From Ischnura elegans (lineage: Eukaryota; Arthropoda; Insecta; Odonata; Coenagrionidae), in the NCBI RefSeq assembly GCF_921293095.1, contig NC_060252.1, forward strand, positions 73,614,866 through 73,678,865: a stretch of 64,000 nucleotides of DNA, read 5' to 3'. Under the pieces are notes generated by a model that worked only from the letters and a program-made list of their open reading frames with translations, ran no database searches and was not told where the DNA came from. Within the stretch, counting starts at the first letter, position 1. Each line of letters opens with the position of its first letter. Shown piece after piece: positions 32,408 to 43,250 of this stretch. The position numbers and the translations under genes are program-made.

Positions 32408-32678
32408 CAGTGGCGTAGCCAGGAATTTCGTTTGGGGGGGGGGGGGGAAACGAGGGTGGAAAATATTTGAAAAACGGTACTGAGTAGAGGGTTTTAAACT
32501 AATTTTAACTCTTCTTATAATCAAAAAACTTCATTTGTTAAAGAAAGATTTTGTAAATTATTTTTTTTTATAATTAGTTTTCTCTTATTTCGTTTTCTTC
32601 GAAGGAAAATGATTGCGTTTTTATATTTCGGGGGGGTGGGGGGAGGGTCCGGACCCCCCTCCCCTGGCTACGCGACTG
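32408..32678. mobile_element. hAT-like MITE, CAGTGGCGTAGCCAGG family
   Basis: Left end CAGTGGCGTAGCCAGGAATTTCGTTTGGGGG, right end CCCTCCCCTGGCTACGCGACTG. Flanks AGATCAAT (32400-32407) and AGTTCAAT (32679-32686) form an 8-bp duplication with one mismatch. The same family, in opposite orientation, is at 36214-36489. Confidence 0.85.
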
Positions 32679-32686
32679 AGTTCAAT

Positions 32687-34763
32687 GATCATGCGATGAA
32701 ATGATCACTTATTCACCAGTTATTTATTGACACAATTTCTGATAATAATTATAACTAGTAGTATTCATTTATAATTTTCTGGATGTAAAATTGCCAAGAT
32801 GGACGCATTACAATGTCCTACGAATAATGATTGAACACCGCCATTATCTGAAAACACGCACCAGCCGCCGCAGCTTCAATGAAATGACTAAACTTGCTTT
32901 CTATGTTACGGAGAGTAAAAAAAAACTGTGCCAAGTTACTCCATCGAGGGAAAATAATATGGAGGTAGTTACTAAGCGACTTTTTCTGTGAACGCTTATT
33001 GTAAAAAAAGTCAATGCAGCGTTTAAATCAATTAGTCGCAGATATTGATACGTTTTGATCTCTCAAAAATGGCGCCCAAATATCATATTGTTTGCAAGGA
33101 AAACGCTAGATGGCGTTGGTATCAGCCCTGCCAGTTGAAAACGCTGATTCGTGAAAAGTTGATATGGAAGCAGATGAAAAAAGCCTCAGCTGAGCGGTTG
33201 AAGCTATTCGGTGACTGCACTCTGAAGAAATTTAGTGCTGTGTTCTCGAGTACGTGATGTACGTGAGTGTATTTAATTTCAGTGCATAAGTTCCTACAGA
33301 TTCACGGTGCTGGGAACTGCCGTGGTCCTGCGTGAGGTGCCGCTGAATAAATTTTGAACACAAACGATTAACAGGTAAGAGCTCTGTTTAGTGCATTTTA
33401 TCTTAATTATTCGTGTGTTTGTGCTTCGTAATCGGACTAGTTTCAGCTGTGGTCTCGAACAGCCATATATAGTACGAGCTTTTCATCGCAATGTTATACG
33501 TATTGACGTAGTGTTTGTGTAATTGTGATGCAGATTATTTCTATCTCGTTCAGTACTGGGAAGGGAAACTCACAGAAAATTCTGTAAACGGTATTTATCA
33601 GGCTTTTATATTGTCAACTGTTGAGATCAATTGAAGAGTAATCATTCGTATTATCTACTTAGGGGAGCTTTTGCATTAATATCTGTATTATGATAATGCG
33701 TTTGTTACTCCAAACAAAATGGGCGAATGCCGATTACAGCTGTATTTATTGTTTATTTCCAGCGTCATCATTAGACCTGGTATAGCATGATATTTCATTT
33801 CATGTGTCTAATGTCTTATTTAATTGCTGCGGTTATCTCTCTGGGGTCGATTGGATTTATTCTTCATCTAAATCCCATCTGTACCTGTTTTTTGGGACGT
33901 ATAAGTCGGTGTTTATGTTTATTTGAAGTATCATCACCAATACTCCGTTTTCTCTTGTCATCAGCTGGTATACACAAGTCGCCGGAAGGATGTTTCGCGA
34001 AAGCTCTCTTGGGGAACCGAGCAAAATCGGATCAAGGCTACATGGCAATGTTGAAGTGAAGATTGTTCTCAGAGAAGAGGAGTGTCTTCATTAGTTTTAA
34101 TATTCGTTTTACTGAATTAACACCTGCTCTTATGAGGATGCAACATATTCATTGAACCAATTCCAAATTATATTTATCCTTTCAGATCAAGAATAACTTC
34201 AATGACCTAAGTAAACAAATATCGGTGAATGCATGCGCCACCGTTCTAAGTATGTGCATACTGATGAAGTTTTCCCTGAATAGTAGAATTTCAGACCTCT
34301 TAATGTGTTTGTTGTAATTCATCAAACTGGCTATATTTTAACATGAAGAAAATTTGAGAATGTTCATCATCGGTAATGTGCATACTTTTAGAAAGTGGGA
34401 CTAGGTCCTTCATTCTTTTGGTGTTAACGGTAATCATCAAGTTTGATTTATTCTTCTGAAATACCACTGAATCATGCGTTCAATGGCTCAACAAAGTGAT
34501 ATTTTAGAAATGCTATTTAATGTAGAGGACCGAGATCATCAACTGAATGAAATCAGCCGTTTCTGGAATTAATTCGGCATCGTTGGCATTTTCAGCGATC
34601 ATTTTATTCTGTCATCCATTTATTATTACTCTGTTCTTCCTTGTAATAAATTTTACCATTTCACGGCTTGCAAAAAAACCTAAGATAGGATTCGAATCCA
34701 GGACGAAGGTATGGAGGCCAAGTTTCGTTTTTGCCGCTTTTGTTCCGTAACGATGTTAACATT
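32687..34763 (+). other. Intergenic; possible exon-like segment 33045-33376
   Basis: Mostly unassigned. Bases 33069-33257 hold a short open frame from an ATG in good context (AAAATGG), starting MAPKYHIVCKENARWRWYQP and giving 62 residues. About 115 bases later comes AACAG|GTAAGAG at 33376, a strong-looking splice donor. A candidate acceptor (GTCATCAG) lies at 33965 before an ATG-led short frame MFRESSLGEPSKIG. No homolog was recognised; it could be a 5' exon or non-coding transcript. Confidence 0.2.
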
Positions 34764-34765
34764 TA

Positions 34766-35001
34766 AAGTCCGTTTTACAGGGGGTGTGTACTTGCTCATT
34801 CTGCGTTGCGTTTGATAGCGCATTTCAAATGAAGTAGTTTAACGCGTCGACTCGCTGGAACGCATGCGAGAAAGCATGAGCGTGAGACGACGAAGTCGCC
34901 GGTGCTCTAATTTCGTCCATGCATTGCGAAAATTTCACGCCAAATCAAGGAAAAAATGCAGTTCTGAGTTGTGCTGGGGCATGCCCCATGTAAACGGACT
35001 T
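34766..35001. mobile_element. MITE with AAGTCCGTTT ends
   Basis: Left AAGTCCGTTTTACAGGGGG and right CCCCATGTAAACGGACTT are complementary over about 19 bases and flanked by TA on both sides. The ends look like Tc1/mariner or Harbinger MITEs; the family is undecided. Confidence 0.6.
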
Positions 35002-35649
35002 TAGGGTTTAATTTTATAGATGATAACAGAATATCAGTATAGAATGCGAATATTATGTATAATAAATACGATGTCAATATTTCATCATCAGTAATAACCA
35101 GTTTCTTTGTGAAGATAAAGTATTTTTTGAGAACCTATGCTCGAAAAGGACGTTTTATATCTAACGAGAAATGTACACAAAAATTCTATGAAATACAATC
35201 GTATTTTCTCCAGGGTAAGGAACAGCATTTTTTCATTCAGGGAGAACAGAGTCATAGGTAGCAATTTTCCTTAATAGCCAATTCCAAAGTAAAAGATGTT
35301 TAATACTCTGTAAGTATACATATAATATCTGAGAAGCAGTAAATTCAGTTTCAAGAACTATGTAGATGCATTTTGTTATCTGTTTTTGTACATCATTACG
35401 CGTGTTATTCATTCGCTTTTGCATAAATAGGTTGATTTTATGTTGCCCATCCCCTATAGTCAAAATCCTAATTTTCTGGTTCTGAATTGATGTATCTAAG
35501 CCGTTGCGAGAAGTGCCCCTCCCCCATGCTTTGGGAGATAGTCTCTCTAAATGTACCCCGTCTCCTAAGAAATCCCCCAATTTTTTTGTTCTATCTGCGT
35601 TCTTTTGATATTGCAGTTTCCCCCGTCTCTCAATGTTCAGGGATGGCAT

Positions 35650-35940
35650 CAGGGACGGAGTCAAATTTTGGGGGGACATGATCTGGGTTTGGGGAGTTTG
35701 GAATTGCCTCCGGGGGAGAGGGGCGTTTTTACATTAGGGAGTGCCACGCTCTACAGTAAATACAACTCAAACTTCTCTCGCATTCGCAGTACTTGTAGCC
35801 ATGCATTTCCATATGCACTCCCTTTACTCCTTTACAAGGATAAAAAAAACAACTTAACTAATAAAAAAATTTAAAAAATGATAAAATTGGAGGGGGTCAT
35901 GACCCCTGTGCTCCCCTCTGAAATTTGAAAGGACCATCAT
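35650..35940. mobile_element. hAT-like MITE (GGTGGATT family), copy 2
   Basis: From CAGGGACGGAGTCAAATTTTGGGG through GACATGATCTGGGTTTGGGGAG and CCTCCGGGGGAGAGGGGCG it parallels 9540-9620 of the 9534 element. It ends near GGTCATGACCCCTGTGCTCCCC. Confidence 0.6.
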
Positions 35941-36213
35941 GGGTAAAACTATGAAAGTACCGATTTCCACGTTAGCAGCTTTATCATCATTGGTTTTTTT
36001 TTGGGATTTGGGTTTGTCCATTCTCTCGCCCCATATCTACTGCTGGAAGGTAGCAAGTGGTAAAGGGTTCTTCTAGGCTGGTGTAACTGATATGCTCAAT
36101 CTGCTTCGTCTTTTTTATTATTAAAATGAAATGTATTTTCACTAAAAATCCACTTTATATATGCTGATGTAAAAGCGGCTTGTATATTTATCGTTTGCTT
36201 AAAGTAGTATAGC

Positions 36214-36489
36214 CAGTGGCGTAACCACGGGGGGAGGGGAGATGTGGGGGGTCCGGAACCCCCCTCCCCCCCGAAATATAAAAACACAATTATGTTCCTT
36301 CATTAAAAAAGACAAAACATTGAAAAATCATGAATTTACAATGTATTTCTTTAACAAATGAAGTTTTTTCGATTATGAAAAGTGTTAACATTAGTTGAAA
36401 ACCCATTATTTAGTATACCCTGTTTTTCAAAAAATTTCCCTACTGGTTTTGGACCTCCCCCCCGAATGAAATTCCTGGTTACGCTACTG
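36214..36489. mobile_element. hAT-like MITE with exact 8-bp TSD AGTATAGC
   Basis: Left end CAGTGGCGTAACCACGG, right end CCTGGTTACGCTACTG. AGTATAGC is exact at 36206-36213 and 36490-36497. The internal sequence is the reverse complement of the 32408 copy (for example AACAAATGAAGTTTTTTCGATTATG). Confidence 0.92.
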
Positions 36490-36619
36490 AGTATAGCCAT
36501 ATAATTTTTTAGGTTTGAGGTAATCTACCCGCTAACGTAGGTTTATATAGAGTATTTCGCGATGAATACGGCCTGACTCCAATTGGACTACTCTCTCCAA
36601 TCCCCAATAAGGTCTACTC

Positions 36620-36866
36620 TTAAATCTATAAAACCTATAGCATTCCTTATAGCCCTTCCACGCTCAGTACTCGCGCCATCCATACCCTCATATTCTCTTT
36701 AATTTTCCTTACCTTCCTCACCATGTCCAGCACTTCGACGTTCCTATACCTCTCCATTAACATCACATTTTCTTTTTTCCTCCACATCAATATTTACGTA
36801 CGCTTCCTGTCTGTGCTCCTCCTTCCTCAAGGTTCACGTGTCCGCATCGGAAACGTGAACCTTGAG
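36620..36866 (-). pseudogene. LINE ORF2 fragment ending in a hairpin
   Basis: Same family as 23640-24310, minus strand: GCTCAGTACTCGCGCCATCCATACC and CATGTCCAGCACTTCGACGTTCCT match its text. Near 36840, at the LINE's TCCGCA..CGG point, the sequence folds back: 36819-36839 and 36853-36873 are an exact 21-bp inverted repeat. Confidence 0.7.
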
Positions 36867-36872
36867 GAAGGA

Positions 36873-37345
36873 GTGGTGGATTTAGAGGAAGATTCATAGG
36901 GGTCGCAACCACCCAAATTTTATTAATTTTTTGAAAGTTTTATAGGTTAAATATTTTTTGTATCCTTGTTGGTGATGCTTTTCGGGTGTGCCCCACGTAT
37001 TTGTTCCGTTTGTTGCCCGACGTTTCATGGCAGATGCTGGTCACTTTTTTCTTGGGGAAGAGCAGGATCTCGTGTGTGGCTGAATTTTAAACCGGAGACC
37101 CTTTTGAAATTATGGTCGAATTTCTTTATCTCCAACGGCTCGCGGATTAGCCGGGGTTTGATATACACTAACTCTACTCCTTGTAAAGGTAGTGTATGTG
37201 CAAATTTTAAATATTTATGATTTTCCCTTCTAAAATTAAAAAAAAATACACGGGAGAACTCTCCTCTCACCTGGGGGGTATTCCATTCTCCCCGGACCCA
37301 GGTCATGACCCCTCCACAGCCAAATTCGATGGTGAATCTACCCCC
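36873..37345. mobile_element. hAT-like MITE (GGTGGATT family), copy 3
   Basis: Opposite orientation to the 9534 copy. It begins GTGGTGGATTTAGAGG and ends ATGGTGAATCTACCCCC, with GGTCATGACCC and CTGGGGGGTATTCCATTCTCC near the right end. Longer than copy 1, so it probably carries extra internal sequence. Confidence 0.55.
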
Positions 37346-38437
37346 AATCGGAAAATGCTGAACTTTACAACAACCAGTTATGTTATGTAGCAAAGTAAAA
37401 ATAATCACATTTCAGGTAACGATTACATCTTTGGTAATTTTTAATAGTAATCTATGCGTAACAAATTCATGTTTGATCGTAATCTATTGCAAAGTTCGTG
37501 CGAGTAATCGTTACATATGTGTGTAATTGTTACTTTTTTATTGATCAAAAGTGAAAAATTTAATTCCACGCGCGATGATCCAAAAGGCAGTTCCAGCTAC
37601 ATAAACCTCATCCACTGGTATAAAGTTTTGATAGACAGATTTATTTACGCTAAAAGTACCTGAATGAAATTTGTAATTATTAATTTATGGGGAGGCATTA
37701 AATTACAATGAAAATGCTGGTTTGTAATTCATCACTCCGTATTTTGAAGAAATATTGACTTCGGTTGCGTCTTGTTTTGGGGCAAAATTTACGGTAATTG
37801 TGATCCTTCTGATTAATTTGTTATTTTAATTAATTACATATTTTTCAGTTTAATGTAATCGAGCCCGATTATTTTTTTTGAATCTCCTGTTACTGACAAT
37901 TACATTTATTACATTGGATAAAATGGATTGACTGTGTAAGTAATGAGGAAATGGTAAGAAGGGTAGGAGAAAAGAAAAGTCTTCTAAAAACCTCGAGGAG
38001 AAGACTTAGAAACTTAGATGGAAAAATGAAAACACTGATGGCCTGAGCAAGGGGATTGCATAGAGGAGGCCCGATACCATCCGATACACGGTTGATTTCT
38101 GTTGCCATTTACGATCGCATTTTAATCGGCTTCCAAAACTGTCCACGACGCGAGGACAAGTGCACTGCGATCCATTTTTTTCCAATACTTTGCTGTAAAA
38201 TGTTTGTCATCTCGAGGAATAGCATTAATAAGCAATGCATTTAATGGATCACGTTAAATTTGTGTATAAATTTCGATTAATAACCCAAATTATAACTTAT
38301 TTCCCAGTGAAACTCGGATCATTTTGTCCATCAGCGACACGGGTGGCGACTTCTGTAAACCCATTTAAATGCGTGGCGGTTTACAACACTTTTCGAGGCC
38401 GACTTGAGGATCCTCTTTTGCAATATTCGTGGACGTG
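37346..38437. other. Intergenic, nothing recognised
   Basis: AT-rich, with short ORFs lacking known motifs, before the LINE 3' end at 38438. Confidence 0.4.
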
Positions 38438-38605
38438 ATGAAAACAATCCTAGAAAGACAGGTGGAAGGGGAGAAGGGCAAGGGAATTAGTTATATGGGA
38501 CAGATTTTAAAGGATGTAAAAAATAAGAGATACGTCGCTATGAAAAGGCTAGCGGATAGGAGAGAGGAATGGAGAGCTGCGTCAACTCAATCTTTGGATT
38601 GTTAA
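38438..38605 (+). pseudogene. LINE ORF2 C-terminus, open frame
   Basis: A 55-codon uninterrupted frame starts MKTILERQVEGEKGKG and ends with DVKNKRYVAMKRLADRREEW, RAASTQSLDC and TAA at 38603. This is the canonical C-terminus of the LINE family seen at 43354-43673 (minus). The clean frame suggests a younger copy. Confidence 0.8.
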
Positions 38606-39049
38606 TTAATGCTGATGATGAGTGTTTTTAATTCTTCACCGTACCTTAATTTTCTATAGCGCGAACTCTCCCTGTCAGTCATCTTCTTTACTGATATTTG
38701 CTCTTTATTAATTGTTCCAAATGCTTGGTACGATCAGTGCTGTTCTTCCGGAACGTTCGACATCGTTTGCCTTTCTCTCAATTAAGATTCTTATTTTCTC
38801 TCTCCCCCCCTCACTAACCTGTCAGTTCAGCCGTGTGTGTACTTTAGTATGAGCCGCCGTGGAAAACACGCCATTATCTTGCTTGAACTGTTTGATTTCG
38901 TGTGGTCGAATCGGGGTCAATCTTAGAGTTTCAAAGTCCTCTGTTTGAGCTCAGAGGGACTGTTCGGATCACCGTGCGTCTCTGGCTGCCACCTATAGGA
39001 ATTCGGGTGCCTCATTTGTGGGCAAGGACGGTGATATCTTCATTTACTT

Positions 39050-39235
39050 CAGCTACTGCGTGATATCTTCATTTTTTGGCTTCATTAATTCTTGATGTAA
39101 TAATTGTAGAAAAGAGTTTTTAAGTATTAAGCCCGGAGTTAAAACACTTCTTTGATCTGGGGTGTTTTCCATAACCTCCGGAAAGGCCCCGAAATCCTCG
39201 GTAAACCCCATTTCAAAATCCTGGCTACGCCACTG
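39050..39235. repeat. hAT-like MITE fragment (CAGTGGCGTAGCCAGG end)
   Basis: Read on the minus strand from 39235: CAGTGGCGTAGCCAGGATTTTGAAATGGGG. Only this end is clear; the left limit is a guess. Confidence 0.45.
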
Positions 39236-39357
39236 GGATTTACTAACCTTAGGCAAGTTTTGCCTTTTCATGAATGTACACCTTTTTTTATTATGCGTAA
39301 TTTATGACCGTGTGGTGTTCATGTGGCCTTCCTCTTGCATTATGCATGTTGGCGGTT

Positions 39358-39415
39358 GATCACCCCCTGCCAAACACCCTAGAGGTGGGCCGCATGGTAT
39401 TATGTAGATGTAGAT
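39358..39415 (+). repeat. LINE 3'UTR remnant
   Basis: CCCCCTGCCAAACACCCTAGAGGTGGGCCGCATGGTATTATGTAGATGTAG is a short LINE 3' tail like those after 1869 and at 28545. Confidence 0.45.
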
Positions 39416-39419
39416 GAAT

Positions 39420-41117
39420 ACCACATAACGTACCGATACCGTGGAGTGGCCACATAATAATTATCCGGCCTTCTTGAGACCACATAGGCCACCATTGCTT
39501 TTCATACCTTGTGAGCTTTCGCACGTGTGCATATCAGTCACGAAGAGTTCAAAGAGGCACATGTATTTTGTTTATTTTTTACGGAAATAATTTTTCAAGT
39601 ACTGCCGCTTCACGTCGTGTCGGCTGGAGTAGTTCTCATTGGTCGTTCGTGATTGAATCGTTCGTATTGAACGATTCATTGCTATTGAACAAATGAATTT
39701 TGATTGATTCACATTATTCGTTTTAAATTGTTTTTAACGGATAAAATGGTTCATGTCAATCTAATGGCTTATGAAGAATTATCACATGAAAGGGAATTAG
39801 AACTCGTGGAAAAGAAGATTGCTAATAATCATATCCCATGAAAAGGATTCTAGGCCTAACTACGTCATCTTGGTACTTTTAGCCATAGATTGACATATAT
39901 ATGGACGAGTAAAAAATCGGGCTAATTTTTTCATTAATAACTGAGGCAAAGCATTTAAAAATGGAGCAATTACGTTGCTATCAATTTTAAATTTTAGTAT
40001 AGGAGTACACTTCCAAGTAATCCACTCTAAAAACCTCCGTTATTGTAATAGTTCTCATGTTTCATCATTGACAAAACCTGTAGCGATTTAGAGGGAAGTT
40101 TTCGATGGATTTGTTGCATCTTGTTTTTTTTGTTGTCCAAATTGTTAAATTTTATTAGCATATTTCGTCCCTGGTTCTATTTTATTGTGTTCATTCAGTT
40201 TCCTATGTTCATTTCAATTCGCAGTCCTCATTTAGTTCACAAAGTTTTAGCTTTGACCTGCGATTTTAATCTGGTTCACGTTCATTCCGTTCAGTTATTT
40301 ACTTCAATATGATAAACCATCCACAAGTGGCATTTTTTAAAAGAAAGTATGATGAACAAGATAATAAATTAATAACCAGATAAAGTAGGCATGAGAAGAC
40401 CTAGTAAAAGTGATTTGCTGATAGTCGAAAACTTTGGAGAGGAAACCAGTCATATTGTGAAGGTAAAAGTTTTTGATATGGGGGGTAAAAGCGTGATAGG
40501 TGGAGGATAGATCAATTGAAGGGTGCGTAGAAGGTAAAGTTTTGTACATTTTCGGGATTCAAGGTCTATGATAAAAAAGAATCTATTTGGATGATTTTGA
40601 AAGATTTGCGAGAGCCATTCAACGGTATGAACCAAATCGCATAACTCGAAGAACCTAAATGAATTGAAAGCCATACCTCTAGCCCTCATAATTGGCGAGT
40701 GGCTTTCTATATTTGATGCAAATTCGAAAGATTTGCGAGAGCGAAGTGGAGCTTCGAGTCTCTAAGTGATGTTTGGAAAGCGATATTTAACTTCTAAGGA
40801 CCCGCCAGTAGTTTAGGGTAGTTGATCCGAGAAACGAATGATAACTAACTTTCATGAAAATTTTTAAATTACGCCTCATCGACGGAGGCCTCAATAGTAG
40901 TCTTTCCTCGCTACATTTTGTAGAAATTGCTCTTGTAAATGTGTGATTTTATATTGGCTCTTGTGGCAATATTAGGATGGTGATGATCAAATGTATCGAC
41001 CGAGGATGTAATTAGAAAGTCCGGAGAGAAGAGAAGCCCCGTGACAACCTTGATATGAATAAAATCCGAAGATTCAAGCGTGGAGGGGTGACATTTTTCC
41101 ATATTGAAATTATAATA
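39420..41117. other. Intergenic with a repeated 17-mer
   Basis: No gene was recognised. GAAAGATTTGCGAGAGC occurs twice, near 40599 and 40727. The block 40608-40705 (ending CCTCATAATTGGCGAGTGGCT) is a diverged copy of 41750-41825. Confidence 0.4.
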
Positions 41118-41491
41118 CTTGCAATTCTCCACGATTATAGAATTTATAACCACCCAGGTTTCGGCATTACTACATCATCTTCAAGGTACAAATAGTGTGT
41201 AGTGCATTCAATTTACAAAATTTTTGAACTGAAGTGGGGTAGCAAGGGAAAGAGGAGGGGGTGGAGATGGAAAAACCTGAAGAAGGAAGGAATAGAATAT
41301 AGAGGAGAGTAATAGAGATGTCTGGAATGGATGATGCCTGGAAAAACTGGAGAAAGAGGTGGTCAGGTTAGTAAGGAAGGGAAGGGTTGATTGTGTGAAT
41401 TGAATGTACTACTCACCATTTGTCTTGAAGATGATGTTATAACATTGAAATTTAGGTCGCAATAAATGTTGTAAACGTGGAAAATTTCAAG
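41118..41491. mobile_element. MITE-like element with ~100-bp inverted ends carrying decayed hammerhead motifs
   Basis: The left (41118-41215) and right (about 41395-41491) arms are imperfect inverted repeats, both holding CATTCAATT.., CTTGAAGATGATGT and a GAAAC or GAAAT box. On the plus strand the right arm reads TTGAAGA-TGATGTTATAACATT-GAAA-TTTAGG-TC, the order of a hammerhead core, but the first core C is T in both arms. The ribozyme is therefore probably inactive. Confidence 0.5.
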
Positions 41492-41499
41492 TATTTATT

Positions 41500-41760
41500 C
41501 CAACCTTGGTAAGAATACGAAACGACCTAATTGGTCATATCTTGAGGAGTGAAGGCCTGATTAAGACAAGAGGAGACAATCGTTGTAATATAAAAGTAAT
41601 CGTGAAGAAATGAGTCGATGTAAAGAATATAAAATGAAGATCTCGAATAAAATATATGGAATAGGTAATGATTGGCTAAGAGAAAAATTGAGTGGAGAGC
41701 TGCGTCAAATCAATTGTAGGATTGTTGTCCAGTGTTGATGATGATGTGAGAGCGATTCAT
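41500..41760 (+). pseudogene. LINE 3' end, decayed
   Basis: CTAATTGGTCATATCTTGAGGAGTGAAGGCC encodes the NLIGHILRSEGLI motif, and GAGTGGAGAGCTGCGTCAAATCAATTGTAGGATTGTTGTCC matches the 3' end at 38571. The frames between are broken. Confidence 0.7.
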
Positions 41761-41799
41761 GTGACTAGAATGGCCTATGGATCGAAAACCGTACCTCTT

Positions 41800-42060
41800 A
41801 GTCCTCACGATTGGCTAGTGGCTCGCGGCGGCCGCGGAAAGGCGTCCTCCTCGTCATATTGTGAAGTCTCCGTGCACGAGTGACTTGACCCGCTGCGCTA
41901 TGCGGAGGCACAGCTGTTGGAAGTGGGAGGGGCCGGCCGTTCGCTCGCTCGCTCGCTCACTGTGTTGTCACGCTCGGTCGCTGGAATTGGAGCGCTCAAT
42001 ACTCGCTGTGTGAAAGGGGTCGACTGGGAAGTGGGTGGGTTGGGAGGGGTCACGCCGGGC
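41800..42060. other. GC-rich segment with GCTC microsatellite
   Basis: Unusually GC- and CpG-rich for the window: GGCTCGCGGCGGCCGCGGAAAGG and GTTCGCTCGCTCGCTCGCTCACTG near 41940. It may be a CpG-rich promoter, but no downstream gene was recognised; the LINE pieces that follow make a repeat origin equally possible. Confidence 0.3.
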
Positions 42061-42110
42061 ATGAATCCTTGAAACCCTCTCGAAGCACGAGGGGCAGCTG
42101 TAGATTTTCT

Positions 42111-42470
42111 CTCTGTAGAGCGAATGGAACTTCAAGGTGCGGAAACGTGGACGTGGAGGGAGAGACGAGGGGGGGGGGGGGCTATGGGTGTGGAAAATAA
42201 TGGGGAAGGTGAAGTGGACGGCTGAAAATAACCAATGGACCAATATACCATTGCTGGACATCGTACGACGGCCATTGTTCTCTTTGTAGAGCGAATGGAC
42301 CTTCACGGTGCGGATACGTGGACTTCGAGGAAGAGGCGGGAGAAGGGTAAAGGCGTTTCAGATGTGGGCGAGGAAAAGAATGTGGAAGGTGAATTGGGCG
42401 ACTAAAAATAACCAATGGACCAATATGCCGATGCTGGATATCGAACGACGGCCATGGATTGATTGGCTAC
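42111..42470 (+). pseudogene. LINE ORF2 segment, tandemly duplicated
   Basis: Two adjacent copies (from 42111 and about 42282, offset 171-180 bp). Each runs from TGTAGAGCGAATGGA.CTTCA through GTGCGGA.ACGTGGACTT to AAAATAACCAATGGACCAATAT and GACGGCCAT. The second encodes GGRRVKAFQMWARKRMWKVNWATKN, the family's AFEMWVWRRM..V region. A G-run near 42171 breaks the first. Confidence 0.7.
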
Positions 42471-42479
42471 CCATGCGAT

Positions 42480-42548
42480 TTCTGATGACCAGCAATGGTC
42501 TTTGACTGTCAACATCATCATCGTCATTAGTCAACAATCCTAAGATTG
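42480..42548 (-). pseudogene. LINE 3' terminus, outer piece split by the Penelope insertion
   Basis: Minus-strand continuation of 43354-43673 after the Penelope-like element. It begins at the duplicated AATCCTAAGATTG and continues TTGACTAATGACGATGATGATGTTGAC, the ATGATGATG-type tail of this LINE family. Confidence 0.6.
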
Positions 42549-42590
42549 ATCAAAAAAGGCTATTCGGGCTTCCAGCCGGGTGGTCTCCCT

Positions 42591-42644
42591 CCATTCTGCC
42601 GACGTTTCGGAACACGAGTCGGGTTCCATCCTCAGGGCTAATGG
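42591..42644 (-). ncRNA. Hammerhead ribozyme in Penelope terminal repeat
   Basis: Read on the minus strand: stem I CCATT-A-GCC, core CTGAGGA (42635-42629), stem II GGAAC..GTTCC with loop CCGACTCGT, GAAA (42608-42605), CG, then U42602 C42601 (cleavage site), then stem I GGC-AG-AATGG. Stem I pairs over eight bases with a small internal loop, and stem III is only the palindrome ACGU, the minimal form typical of Penelope hammerheads. Confidence 0.85.
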
Positions 42645-42677
42645 TGAGTGGATGAAGTTTGCCAGCTTGTTTACTCT

Positions 42678-43250
42678 TCAGTTGGTTGTGAGGTCTAACA
42701 TGATTGGCTGGGAGGCAGCCAATCTTATTTTCTTAAGTGCCGGTTTCCATGCATTACTCAGTGAATACCCTGTGTCACGATTGAGGGTGTTAGTTGCCAG
42801 CCGGATCTCGATGGATTCCTTAACCAGTCTTTTCCAGAAATCAGTCTCGCGGCATAGAATTTTCAAGAGATTTCACTTTACCCTATGATCGGATTCAATG
42901 GCGTGTTCTACAACCGCGGATTTTTCCGGTTAGCAGAGCCTAAGGTGTCTCTTATGTTCTTTTATCCTTGCATTGATAGTTCTTCCCGTTTCCCCCACGT
43001 ACACCTGCCCACACTCACAAGGAATTTGGTAGACCCCTGGAGTTTCAAAACCACAAGGATCCTTCGCTTTAAGAAGTAGATCTCTTAGTTTGGAGCATGG
43101 TTGGAAAACGGTGTCAATACTTTGTTTTTTGAGGATCCTTGAAATTTTCCCTGACACCGTAGACACATAGGGAATTTTGGCTATAGCGATGGACTTTGGT
43201 CTTTCTTCCTCCTTTAAAGAGCCTAGATTTTTAATGCTCCTTTTTAGGGC
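42678..43250 (-). pseudogene. Penelope GIY-YIG endonuclease region
   Basis: C-terminal part of the Penelope-like RT-endonuclease. From the upper coordinate: ALKRSIKNLGSLKEEERPK, then KIPYVSTVSGKISRILKKQ, the GIY-YIG start GVYQIPCECGQVYVGETGRT, ARIKEHKRHLRL, then PEKSAVVEHAIESDHRV and further C-terminal sequence to 42678. Two in-frame stops (about 42930 and 42885) interrupt it; the RT domain is absent. The CxC in PCECG precedes VYVGETGR as in this clade. Confidence 0.88.

Noticed and set aside
42182..42415. Minus-strand ORFs of 77-112 residues in 41968-42415
   Set aside because: They are shadows of GC-rich and LINE-derived sequence read on the wrong strand; the plus-strand LINE motifs explain the region.
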